The notes: generated from the sequence alone by a model not told the origin. 7,689 nt of DNA from Candidatus Brocadiaceae bacterium (GCA_003567495.1 PWZK01000098.1:1-7689); one strand, 5' to 3'. Counted from the stretch's first letter, positions 1-5,463 are shown. Translations and numbers: made by a program.

Positions 1-10
1 CGAAGCCGGG

Positions 11-421
11 TTATGTATTTTCCAGCCGCTTTGCAATGTCGGCAAGAGTAATGTCTTCCAGGTATAGCCTGAGTTTCTCCTCTACTTCACCAAGCAGGTT
101 CTGAACTTCGCAGCCCCCCGAATTTTCACACACTCCCGGGTCCGCGAAGCAGGCATTCATTCGCAGCGGTCCCTGGGTGGCCGCGATGATGTCCTGAAGC
201 CTTATATTTTCCGGTGCGCGTGTGAGTGAATAACCGCCAAATGGGCCGCGGACCGACTGAACCAGGCCTGCGGCCTTGACGTGCTGCATTATTTTGCGCA
301 AAAAATCAACCGGAACGTTGATATGTTCTGCAATTGAAGTGACCGACAGCATATCCTCGCTCGCAGCCAGGTGCGCCAGTGCGCGTATGGCGTAATCGGT
401 ATCCCTGTGAATTATCTCCAA
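11..421 (-). CDS. Rrf2-family transcriptional regulator, probable Fe-S cluster type (Rrf2 no. 1)
   Basis: This is a DNA-binding repressor/sensor of the IscR/NsrR/CymR family. The 136-residue product opens with the family signature (HRDTDYAIRAL, residues 5-15) and a winged helix-turn-helix to about residue 65, including the wing motif VRGPFGGYSL. A dimerisation helix region follows, with Cys91, Cys98 and Cys104 (C-x6-C-x5-C), the place where IscR-like proteins bind an Fe-S cluster. I chose the TTG at 421-419 because a GAGGG lies 8 bases upstream and the protein then begins exactly as relatives do. A TTG at 436 would add five residues (MRACV) without a ribosome site. The family length is about 130-165 residues, so it is complete. 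A consensus promoter with a dyad near its -10 box lies directly upstream, which suggests autoregulation. The ligand sensed (Fe-S, NO, cysteine or redox) cannot be read from the sequence. Confidence 0.9.
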   Translation of the reverse strand: MEIIHRDTDYAIRALAHLAASEDMLSVTSIAEHINVPVDFLRKIMQHVKAAGLVQSVRGPFGGYSLTRAPENIRLQDIIAATQGPLRMNACFADPGVCENSGGCEVQNLLGEVEEKLRLYLEDITLADIAKRLENT

Positions 422-451
422 AACGCAGGCCCTCAAAACAAAACTTGGCTT

Positions 452-468
452 ATCTTACAATATAAGAT
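452..468. promoter_or_regulatory. Dyad over the -10/start region of the Rrf2 no. 1 promoter, candidate operator
   Basis: The arms ATCTTA (452-457) and TAAGAT (463-468) are perfect complements around a 5-base spacer. The right arm overlaps the -10 box by two bases and the spacer covers the likely transcription start, so a bound dimer would block RNA polymerase. The natural candidate is the Rrf2 protein encoded just downstream. That pairing is inferred from position only. Confidence 0.55.
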
Positions 469-495
469 TATAGCACTCCTGTTTAGGCATGTCAA
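467..495 (-). promoter_or_regulatory. Perfect sigma-70 consensus promoter of Rrf2 no. 1
   Basis: Read on the minus strand, the -35 box is TTGACA (490-495), the spacer is exactly 17 bases (473-489) and the -10 box is TATAAT (467-472). All twelve positions match the consensus. Transcription would start near 460, giving a leader of about 40 bases before the TTG start. A promoter this strong normally needs repression, which fits an autoregulated Rrf2 gene. Confidence 0.85.
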
Positions 496-817
496 GGGAG
501 CAAAGGCGAAAAGGGGGGAACCAGACTTGTAAGGCCTATTGCCAGGGCAAGTTAGCGGTTTTGACTATTTCTTGGAATACCCCATGATCTCTCGGGGTCT
601 TTTACGCAAGTTCATTTCGGATTTTTCAGCTTACTATTTTGATAGACGGGGAATTCTATTCCAAATTGTCTAATCGTAGTCGGCGTTCTCGTGTTCAATG
701 TCGCGCTCCTCTCGCTCATGATCGCGCTCCTCTCGATCGCGTTCCAGCATAAGTTCAGCAGCTTCCGTTTCGGTAATAGGAAGCTGGGAAGGTGGCCGTG
801 GGGCAGGGATGTGCTAG
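496..817. other. Region without a convincing gene; weak dyads and an internal 21-bp duplication
   Basis: No complete gene is supported here. The visible elements are a small palindrome TTGCC-AG-GGCAA (539-550), a weak hairpin ACCCC/GGGGT (579-583 with 594-598, 10-base loop) followed by CTTTT, and a 14-bp direct repeat TCGCGCTCCTCTCG at 701-714 and 722-735 (21-bp period). Around the repeat, one forward frame (open from 646 to 891) is strongly hydrophobic. The minus strand, in codon register, reads as a charged Arg/Glu/Asp-rich tail ending in TAG near 671-673. The right edge, at TAG 815-817, is where the truncated cyclase frame opens, so a rearrangement breakpoint near 815 is likely. Confidence 0.5.
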
Positions 818-894
818 CCGAATGGAATATGGATAAATATAACTTATCCTTCTCTGAATGTCATGGGTATATTTGTGGGAGTTACCGTCTATAA
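691..894 (+). CDS. Doubtful short frame with a hydrophobic N-terminal segment
   Basis: A 67-residue frame starting at GTG 691 encodes one strongly hydrophobic stretch (about 17 residues, rich in Ala, Leu, Ile and Ser) followed by a basic, Trp-containing tail. The frame is actually open from 646, and the hydrophobic run extends upstream of the GTG, giving about 30 nonpolar residues. Third codon positions in the first 35 codons are almost all G or C, unlike the neighbouring cyclase. There is no ribosome site at the GTG. The last 32 bases overlap the cyclase frame. It could be debris from a membrane protein or the mirror image of a charged minus-strand tail. I do not recognise a family. Confidence 0.2.
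   Translation: MFNVALLSLMIALLSIAFQHKFSSFRFGNRKLGRWPWGRDVLAEWNMDKYNLSFSECHGYICGSYRL
701..735. repeat. Short tandem duplication, 21-bp period
   Basis: TCGCGCTCCTCTCG occurs at 701-714 and 722-735, and the flanking bases also match (CTC/ATG around each copy). The period is seven codons, so frame is kept on either strand. The minus strand reads as a charged heptad-like repeat (RDREER, then HEREER); the plus strand reads as a hydrophobic repeat (ALLSLMI, then ALLSIAF). Confidence 0.6.
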
Positions 895-1630
895 ATACGC
901 GGTAGAAGAAAAGACTTCCAGAAAAATCAGAGCCATGTTCTCCAGTTACGTAACCGAAACGGTCGTGAGCGAAATGATTGCAAACCCAAGTCTGGCGAAA
1001 TTGGGGGGCGAAAGACGAGAAGTTACCGTGCTGTTCGCAGATATCAAAGGATTTACCACGTTTTCGGAAAATCATTCGTCGGAATATGTCGTATCCGCAC
1101 TTAATGAATTTCTCGCCGAGATGACGGAAATTATTTTTAAATGGGAAGGCACGCTTGACAAATTTATCGGTGATGAGATCATGGCCTTCTGGGGCGCCCC
1201 CATGCAGCAGAAAAACCATGCGGAACTCGCAGTCAAATGTGCAGTGAATATGGTCCAAAGCCTCGGGAGGCTGCAGGCAAAATGGAAAGCGGAAGGTAGC
1301 CCTCCCCTGGACTGTGGGATAGGTATTAACACGGGCGAGGTGGTGGTTGGGAATATCGGTGCTGAAGGCAAAAAAATGGATTACACAGTAATCGGGGACA
1401 GCGTGAATCTGGGCGCAAGAGTGGAAGCGCTTACCAGAGAATATAATGCGCATATACTTGTGACTGAGTTTACTTTTTCTAAGATAAAGGACGCGACTGA
1501 AAACAACTTTATGGGGGGGCCTGATTCAGAAGCAGGCTCCCGCAATGTTATTGTAAGAAGTATTGACAACGTGGTGGTGAAAGGCAGAGAAAAACCAGTG
1601 AATATTTATGAGATAAAACCTCTGAAATAG
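818..1630 (+). pseudogene. 5'-truncated class III adenylate/guanylate cyclase (CHASE2-type), sensor half missing
   Basis: The catalytic domain is intact. Counting from the ATG at 863 (255 residues), the metal-binding Asp60 lies in LFADIKGFT and Asp104 in KFIGDEIMAFW. Lys100 and Thr165 fill the base-selecting positions in the adenylate-type (class IIIb) pattern, and Asn172 and Arg176 lie in GDSVNLGARVE. The product would make cAMP from ATP. Before the cyclase domain is the linker EEKTSRKIRAMFSSYV, typical after the last membrane helix of CHASE2-sensor cyclases. The frame is open upstream of the ATG to a TAG at 815-817, and these codons continue the same helix (GIWINITYPSLNVMG). So the helix is cut, and the roughly 400-residue periplasmic CHASE2 domain and earlier helices are absent. 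No ribosome site precedes 863. I read it as a gene remnant with a preserved catalytic part. Internal initiation at ATG 863, giving a small cyclase, cannot be excluded. Confidence 0.75.
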
Positions 1631-1632
1631 CT

Positions 1633-1809
1633 TCAAAAGCATGGGTTGGAACGTTTTTTATCCATTAGCGGAAGGTCGGTATGCCATGAGTAGCTGTCCC
1701 ACATGCGCCCGCCGACCGCTTCCTGCTGCGTGGTGCCGCGCAGGTCGGAGTCCAGAAGTGCCTGCGAGTTGGCAAACCGATTATTTGGATAAAGAGGTGA
1801 AATGTGGTA
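1633..1809 (-). pseudogene. Remnant of an unidentified minus-strand gene (C-terminal end)
   Basis: A 58-codon frame runs from just after a TAA (1810-1812) to a TGA (1633-1635), three bases from the cyclase stop. The middle part, roughly 1680-1780, is clearly richer in G+C than its flanks. In this frame its codons end almost always in C or G, and the peptide looks natural (for example NSQALLDSDLRGTTQQEAV, then GGRMWDSYSWHTDLP). There is no start codon before an internal Met at residue 36 and no ribosome site, so it is a fragment. I do not recognise the family. A plus-strand frame over the same bases (1641-1871) looks like its shadow. Confidence 0.35.
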
Positions 1810-1810
1810 T

Positions 1811-1837
1811 TATGGTGTATGGTTATATCATACCATA
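1811..1837. repeat. Bulged inverted repeat upstream of Rrf2 no. 2
   Basis: TATGG-TG-TATG (1811-1821) pairs with CATACCATA (1829-1837), giving nine base pairs with a two-base bulge and a 7-base loop. It lies 72 bases before the ATG of the second Rrf2 gene. It could be an operator or simply a hairpin at a rearrangement edge. No good -35/-10 pair could be assigned in 1838-1908. Confidence 0.35.
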
Positions 1838-1908
1838 TCCGTGTTTTCTGGCGATTTTGTTGTTCCTGTAAAGTCTACTGTAGTTAAATCTCAAAAACAG
1901 AGTCCATT

Positions 1909-2334
1909 ATGGCAAGCCCCCTGAATTTTTCAACCGGTGTTTCCCTGGCGCTCCATGCCATGGCTATACTGTCGCTCACGGAGGAAAAACGTCTTTCCAC
2001 CGGGCATATTGCCGAAGAACTTGATGCGTCATCGGCTCATATGTCCAAAGTTTTGCAGAGACTGTCGCGGACCGGACTGGTGGAATCCGTACCCGGTCCG
2101 AGCGGCGGTTTCAGGCTGGCGAAGGATGAATCGGCGATCACCCTGGCCGATGTATACGAAGCTATTGAGGGTCCGTTGAACAACGTCGCCTGCATTTTTC
2201 ACAGCCCGGTATGCGACAGCGAATCCTGCCTTTTCGGAGATGTCTTACAGGATATTAACTTACAGCTGCGGGACTGGTTGAACCGCACAACGCTCTCCGA
2301 TTTGGCCGGTAACCGGCTAAAATGCGGAGTCTGA
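1909..2334 (+). CDS. Rrf2-family transcriptional regulator, divergent cysteine spacing (Rrf2 no. 2)
   Basis: The 141-residue product has the Rrf2 fold order. An N-terminal helix (residues 6-25) is followed by a helix-turn-helix (about 28-55, with the HMSKVLQRLSRTGLVES recognition region), the wing VPGPSGGFRL (61-70) and a dimerisation region. Cysteines at 95, 102 and 107 are spaced C-x6-C-x4-C, one residue shorter in the second gap than in Rrf2 no. 1 and no. 3. An extra Cys139 lies at the C-terminus. The N-terminus (SPLNFSTGVSLALHAMAIL) departs from the usual start of the family. It therefore probably belongs to a separate subgroup, and cluster binding is less certain. ATG 1909 is preceded only by a weak CAGAG. 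It converges on Rrf2 no. 3, with 89 bases between the stops and no clear terminator. Confidence 0.88.
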   Translation: MASPLNFSTGVSLALHAMAILSLTEEKRLSTGHIAEELDASSAHMSKVLQRLSRTGLVESVPGPSGGFRLAKDESAITLADVYEAIEGPLNNVACIFHSPVCDSESCLFGDVLQDINLQLRDWLNRTTLSDLAGNRLKCGV

Positions 2335-2423
2335 TGCTTTGCTTAAAGATCATTTCAGGATGCCGGAACCATTTTGCCCGCATCGTCCGAGAGCCTGGTG
2401 TGTTACGTAAAAACGAATGCAGG

Positions 2424-2849
2424 TCAGATGTGGTACATAAACGTCCGTGAAGATTTCGAATGGCGCATACGCTCGGCAATATCCTCGATCGTGGTGTCTT
2501 CCAACACGGCGGTGATCGCTTCGCCCAACTCAACCCACGTCGGTCGCACCGGACACGTCTTTGCCCTGTTGCAATTTTGGGGCGTTTCCACACATTTTAC
2601 CGGTGCGGGCGTGCCTTCAAGAATTTGGAAAATCTCTTCAAGCGTAATGTCCCCGGGGTTCCGATTGAGTGCATATCCCCCACCTTTTCCCCTGATTGAA
2701 CGCACAATACCGGCGGCTTTTAAGGAACTCAGTATTTGTTCAAGATACTTAACGGGCAGATCCTGCAACCGGGCCAGCTCACGGACGGACACCATTCTGT
2801 CCTGATAAGCAAGCGCAAGTTCGGCAAGGGCGAGCGTCCCATATCGCAA
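2424..2849 (-). CDS. Rrf2-family transcriptional regulator, IscR-like (Rrf2 no. 3); start uncertain
   Basis: The helix-turn-helix (SVRELARLQDLPVKYLEQIL) and wing (RSIRGKGGGYAL) are followed by Cys86, Cys93 and Cys99 (C-x6-C-x5-C) and then PVRPTW, the IscR/CymR-like cluster region. The coordinates use the TTG at 2849-2847 (141 residues). In-frame codons continue upstream as CTG-AAA-ATC-AAA-ATT-TCG-ACA-AAA (2873-2850), immediately after a TAG at 2876-2874. They encode exactly the usual family opening (x-KISTKLRYG) but with ATC (2865-2867) where ATG is expected. TGGGGA lies 11 bases before that ATC. Starting at ATC would give 147 residues and cysteines at 92, 99 and 105, close to the E. coli IscR positions. 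The true start is thus either a rare codon or the TTG with a clipped first helix. It lies 3' of the permease on the same strand, 135-152 bases away. Confidence 0.87.
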   Translation of the reverse strand: MRYGTLALAELALAYQDRMVSVRELARLQDLPVKYLEQILSSLKAAGIVRSIRGKGGGYALNRNPGDITLEEIFQILEGTPAPVKCVETPQNCNRAKTCPVRPTWVELGEAITAVLEDTTIEDIAERMRHSKSSRTFMYHI

Positions 2850-3001
2850 TTTTGTCGAAATTTTGATTTTCAGCTATTCCCCATAAATCAAATTAAATTC
2901 CCCTGTTTTATTATCAAGCGGTTATGTTAATTATTGTCGCTGGTTTATGAAATATGCGGGTTAATACGAGCCGGGTTATCCAACAGCACTGCAGGCTACG
3001 G

Positions 3002-3982
3002 TCAGAACAGCAATCCGAGAATGTACCCGGCGATCAGTGCGATGGAAAAGATACTGAGGACGAAAACCGCCAGGAAGCGGCGGTGGAATATCGCGGCCAT
3101 AAAGACCAGGCCGTTTATGCTCGTGCCTGCACCGGCGATTATGAAGGCCATTCCGGGGCCGACCGCTCCCGTCACTTCGATAAAGGGTGCTACGATGGAA
3201 AACATTGTGCAGTCACCGGCGTAAATCGGCACGCCCGCAGCGGCGGCAATGGGCACGTCGAACGGGGCGGCCGTATCGAAAACTCTTTCTATCAAAGTAT
3301 CCGGCACAACACTCTGCAGCAGGGCTGCAATAAACAAAGCCGGCACGGCATAGGGCAGCAGGTGCAGAAATGTGCGGCCCGCGCCCGACCACAGTTTGGA
3401 AAGGAAAGATGCCGCACCGCTGCGCCGTACGCCGGACTGCAGTTCCTCGCAGAGGCCCGTCTCGCATGACGTCGTCGTGCGGCAGTTGTCCCCGTCGGCA
3501 GGCGGGTTTGTTCGAAAAACCCGGCGTATAGTCTCGCTTTCGTTCGTCCAGGCGGCTAGCAGGGTGCTTGCAGCAAGTCCGAGCGAGACGGTGATGATCA
3601 GATAGGCCGATGCCACGACAGGGCCGTAAAGGGCGGTCAGGAACAGAAAGGCCGGCAGGCTGACGATCGGGCTTATGAGGAAAAACGTCAGGGCCGTCTT
3701 CAGCGGAACCCCGGCCCGCAGCAGGGCTACCATGAGGGGGAAAGCCCCGCATTCGCAGAATGGCAGGAGCGCACCCAGAAATGCGGCCCGAAGCCTGCCC
3801 GACCACGGGCGTGGACCGACCAGAAGCCTTTTCAGCCTCTCTTCGCCCAGACGAAGGCGCGCCGCTTCGGCCAAAAAGACCGCCGCGGCAAGGATGGGAA
3901 TGACCTTCACGGTCAGTTCGGCAAAGTTTATTAAAATCGCATTCATTGGATATATCGCCGGATGTATGAAAAGAGTAAGCAT
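3002..3982 (-). CDS. ArsP/DUF318-type membrane permease with cysteine motifs
   Basis: This is an inner-membrane permease of the UPF0718/ArsP_1 family, whose known members export organoarsenicals. Many others have unknown substrates. The 326-residue product has two half-repeats separated by a hydrophilic loop (about 145-195). The first half carries LLPFCECGAFPLM (Cys76, Cys78), the place of the family's conserved PFCxC motif, followed by a helix and TFFLISPIVSLPAFLFL. The second half carries AGVPIYAGDCTMFSIVAP (Cys258) and AFIIAGAGTSIN, the matching family motif. The central loop holds three more cysteines (167, 173, 178), possibly a metal or thiol site. The start may instead be Met13 (3946-3944), which begins MNAILINFAELTVKVIP like relatives; neither start has a clear ribosome site. 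Rrf2 no. 3 follows on the same strand. Arsenic specificity is not established here: no arsR, arsC or arsM lies nearby. Confidence 0.8.
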   Translation of the reverse strand: MLTLFIHPAIYPMNAILINFAELTVKVIPILAAAVFLAEAARLRLGEERLKRLLVGPRPWSGRLRAAFLGALLPFCECGAFPLMVALLRAGVPLKTALTFFLISPIVSLPAFLFLTALYGPVVASAYLIITVSLGLAASTLLAAWTNESETIRRVFRTNPPADGDNCRTTTSCETGLCEELQSGVRRSGAASFLSKLWSGAGRTFLHLLPYAVPALFIAALLQSVVPDTLIERVFDTAAPFDVPIAAAAGVPIYAGDCTMFSIVAPFIEVTGAVGPGMAFIIAGAGTSINGLVFMAAIFHRRFLAVFVLSIFSIALIAGYILGLLF

Positions 3983-4021
3983 TCAGTTAATCACACAGGC
4001 TTTACAATATGGCTGTCTTAC

Positions 4022-4145
4022 GTAGCGCAGGCGTCCTCGCCTGCATTCGTTTTTACGCAGCATGTCGGCCTCTCGGCCCATGCGGGCGGGGACGCCCGCG
4101 TTCCCGTGATACGGCAACAATGAAGCAGGCGGGCGCCTGCGCTAC
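4022..4145. repeat. Composite multi-hairpin intergenic repeat (REP/BIME-like)
   Basis: Two copies of GTAGCGCAGGCG in opposite orientation (4022-4033 and 4134-4145) bound 124 bases that contain four hairpins. They are GCAGGCG-TCCT-CGCCTGC (4027-4044); GCATG-tc-GGCC with GGCC-CATGC (4060-4083); GCGGGCG-GGGA-CGCCCGC (4082-4099); and GCAGGCG-GG-CGCCTGC (4125-4140). Three have 7-bp perfect stems of nearly the same sequence. This is the architecture of REP/BIME elements, thought to be mobilised by Y1 (RAYT) transposases. No transposase is encoded in this window. It sits in the permease's upstream region, within 40 bases of its first ATG, and 3' of the ThiI-like gene, so it may also act as an mRNA 3' structure or terminator. 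Confidence 0.75.
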
Positions 4146-4224
4146 ATCCATCGTGGTTGAGTGAATATTTACGAAAGTTGATAGATAAAAGTTAAAAGTA
4201 GAGAGTTGAAAGAAACTTCTGATG
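4146..4224. other. AT-rich spacer with short purine-rich direct repeats
   Basis: The bases between the hairpin repeat and the stop codon of the ThiI-like gene include AAAGTT, AAAAGT and GAAAG-type repeats (about 4172-4215: GTTGATAG, AAAAGTTAAAAGT, GAGTTGAAAG). No hairpin-plus-T-run terminator for the ThiI-like gene is visible. Confidence 0.35.
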
Positions 4225-5220
4225 TCAAATGCGCAGCTCTTCCAGCATCTGTTCGCCGGCGGGAGGTGTTTTGACCTTGTTTTGCCCCTCGGAACCTTTT
4301 ACTTTCACTTTAACTGTTACCTCATCCATGTGCCGTGCCTGGCCGTATCGCGCCGTAATGGCCGCAGCCGTCCGGACCTGCCCGTTTTCAACATCACCCC
4401 TTATCAGAGTAAGCGGCCCGGGCGCCTCCACCGCTTCCAGCAGCAGATCGCCCTCTGCCGCCAGGGAGGACAGGACGATGTTTTCCTGTTTTTCACGGCC
4501 CACGACGGCTTTTGCACGGGGAGAGAGTCGAAAGTGACGTCCGTGGCTCAGAAGACGCACGTCGGCCAGGTTAAGGCCGCCGTTTGCCATCAGGTCGCGC
4601 ATCCTGCGAGCGAAATTTGGATCGGTCAGGCGACAGCCTCCCGCAGGACATGGGTAGTCCCCGATGCCGAGTTTTTCGGCAAGTTCAAACTGCGGCCGGC
4701 GCTGGCGTCCCTGTATGGACTCAAAAGCCTCTCTCGCCACCCAACCCTTCCGTTCAGGTATGCTGGGACTGAGCATTCCCGCCGAGAGCGGGCGCACTAC
4801 AAACCCTTCAACTTCGGCCCGGCGCTCGATCAGCTCCATTGCATCGAGCCGCTGCGACATCGGGCGTTCGCCGAGCACCTCTCCCGTCACAATGAAAGAG
4901 GCCTCTTTTTCCCGCATGAGCCGGGCGGCGTTTTTAAACAGCAGGATGCGACAATCAATACACGGGTTCACGCCGCTGCCGTGGCCGTGCGGCGGATCCT
5001 CGATAATTCCCAAAAATTCTTCCGTGACATTGCGGACGGTTATGGGGACATCAAATTCCTCGGCGGCTTTTATTGCTTCGTGCTTGCAGCTTGACTTGCT
5101 GGTGCAGGTGCAGAAGCACGTCAGGTGGTTCAGGGCATGGAGTTCGACCCCCTGATCAAGCATCATTTTCATTGCAAGGCGGCTGTCAAGCCCGCCGGAT
5201 AGCAGCATTATAGCTTTCAT
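4225..5220 (-). CDS. ThiI-like PP-loop ATPase, probable tRNA/sulfur-transfer enzyme
   Basis: This is an adenylating sulfur-transfer enzyme of the ThiI/MnmA superfamily. In this family ATP activates a target, classically a tRNA uridine, for attack by a persulfide. The 331-residue product begins with the PP-loop LLSGGLDS (residues 6-13). Next is a cysteine cluster CFCTCTSKSSC (Cys35, 37, 39, 45), then NPCIDCRILLFKNAARLM (Cys87, Cys90) and FIVTGEVLGERPMSQR (109-124). A third pair follows in YPCPAGGCRLTDP (Cys191, Cys196). The C-terminal part has HGRHFRLSPRAKAVVGR and EN (about 226-247). I associate this with the NFACT-R-like RNA-binding domain fused to such enzymes, which would replace the THUMP domain of classical ThiI. 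Seven or more conserved cysteines suggest an Fe-S or persulfide site. ATG 5220 gives a family-like start but has no strong ribosome site. The gene is divergent from the ModA-like operon and has its own near-consensus promoter at 5323-5351. Confidence 0.82.
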   Translation of the reverse strand: MKAIMLLSGGLDSRLAMKMMLDQGVELHALNHLTCFCTCTSKSSCKHEAIKAAEEFDVPITVRNVTEEFLGIIEDPPHGHGSGVNPCIDCRILLFKNAARLMREKEASFIVTGEVLGERPMSQRLDAMELIERRAEVEGFVVRPLSAGMLSPSIPERKGWVAREAFESIQGRQRRPQFELAEKLGIGDYPCPAGGCRLTDPNFARRMRDLMANGGLNLADVRLLSHGRHFRLSPRAKAVVGREKQENIVLSSLAAEGDLLLEAVEAPGPLTLIRGDVENGQVRTAAAITARYGQARHMDEVTVKVKVKGSEGQNKVKTPPAGEQMLEELRI

Positions 5221-5322
5221 GTCGGTTTTGTTATGCCTATATAGAACAATGGGTTATAAATTGCACGTGGCGGTATGGGCAGAAACACAAACAGCTGCGC
5301 AAAGCCTATTTGTACAGTAGCC

Positions 5323-5351
5323 ATTATAAAGTTTGTTCGGGAGTGAGTCAA
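5323..5351 (-). promoter_or_regulatory. Near-consensus promoter of the ThiI-like gene
   Basis: On the minus strand, TTGACT (5346-5351, 5 of 6) and TATAAT (5323-5328, 6 of 6) are separated by exactly 17 bases. Transcription would begin near 5316, leaving a leader of about 95 bases before ATG 5220. Confidence 0.75.
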
Positions 5352-5354
5352 GGC

Positions 5355-5463
5355 ATTTGCGCCCGGAGAGGAATTTGCGCTGTAACGTTTTTGCGCGTAC
5401 CGGGGCGCAAATTGTCCGGAGATCCTCCCCGATCCCTGCTTGTTCCTGGCGCAAATTCCTCTC
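5355..5463. promoter_or_regulatory. Array of five ATTTGCGC boxes between divergent promoters
   Basis: ATTTGCGC occurs at 5355-5362 and 5373-5380, and TTTTGCGC at 5389-5396. The complement GCGCAAAT occurs at 5405-5412 and 5449-5456. The first four start 18, 16 and 16 bases apart. Larger symmetries are built on them. A 15-bp perfect inverted repeat, GAGAGGAATTTGCGC, lies at 5366-5380 with its complement at 5449-5463. A 10-bp pair (ATTTGCGCCC) lies at 5355-5364 and 5403-5412. A 7-bp hairpin is formed by boxes 3 and 4. The array lies upstream of both promoters, so it should act as DNA rather than as part of either transcript. A shared activator or repressor site cluster is the simplest reading; the regulator is unknown. 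Confidence 0.65.

Noticed and set aside
561..589. TTGACT at 561-566 as a plus-strand promoter for the cyclase region
   Set aside because: No acceptable -10 box occurs at 16-18 bases, and the cyclase frame opens more than 250 bases downstream.
579..603. Intrinsic terminator (ACCCC/GGGGT then CTTTT)
   Set aside because: The stem is only 5 bp with a 10-base loop and a short T run, and no gene ends just upstream on the plus strand.
755..1453. Long minus-strand open frame of 232 codons
   Set aside because: It lies antisense over the cyclase, whose catalytic motifs are unmistakable; the minus-strand peptide has no recognisable motif.
2374..3469. Several plus-strand frames over Rrf2 no. 3 and the permease
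   Set aside because: All are shadows of well-supported minus-strand genes and start without ribosome sites.
4002..4010. TTACAATAT shared between the permease upstream region and the Rrf2 no. 1 dyad (455-463)
   Set aside because: The 9-base match lacks the dyad partner at 4002-4010, so an AT-rich coincidence is as likely as a shared operator.
5355..5463. CRISPR-like array
   Set aside because: The repeated unit is only 8 bases, in mixed orientation, with spacers of 8-36 bases and no cas gene; this is a binding-site cluster.
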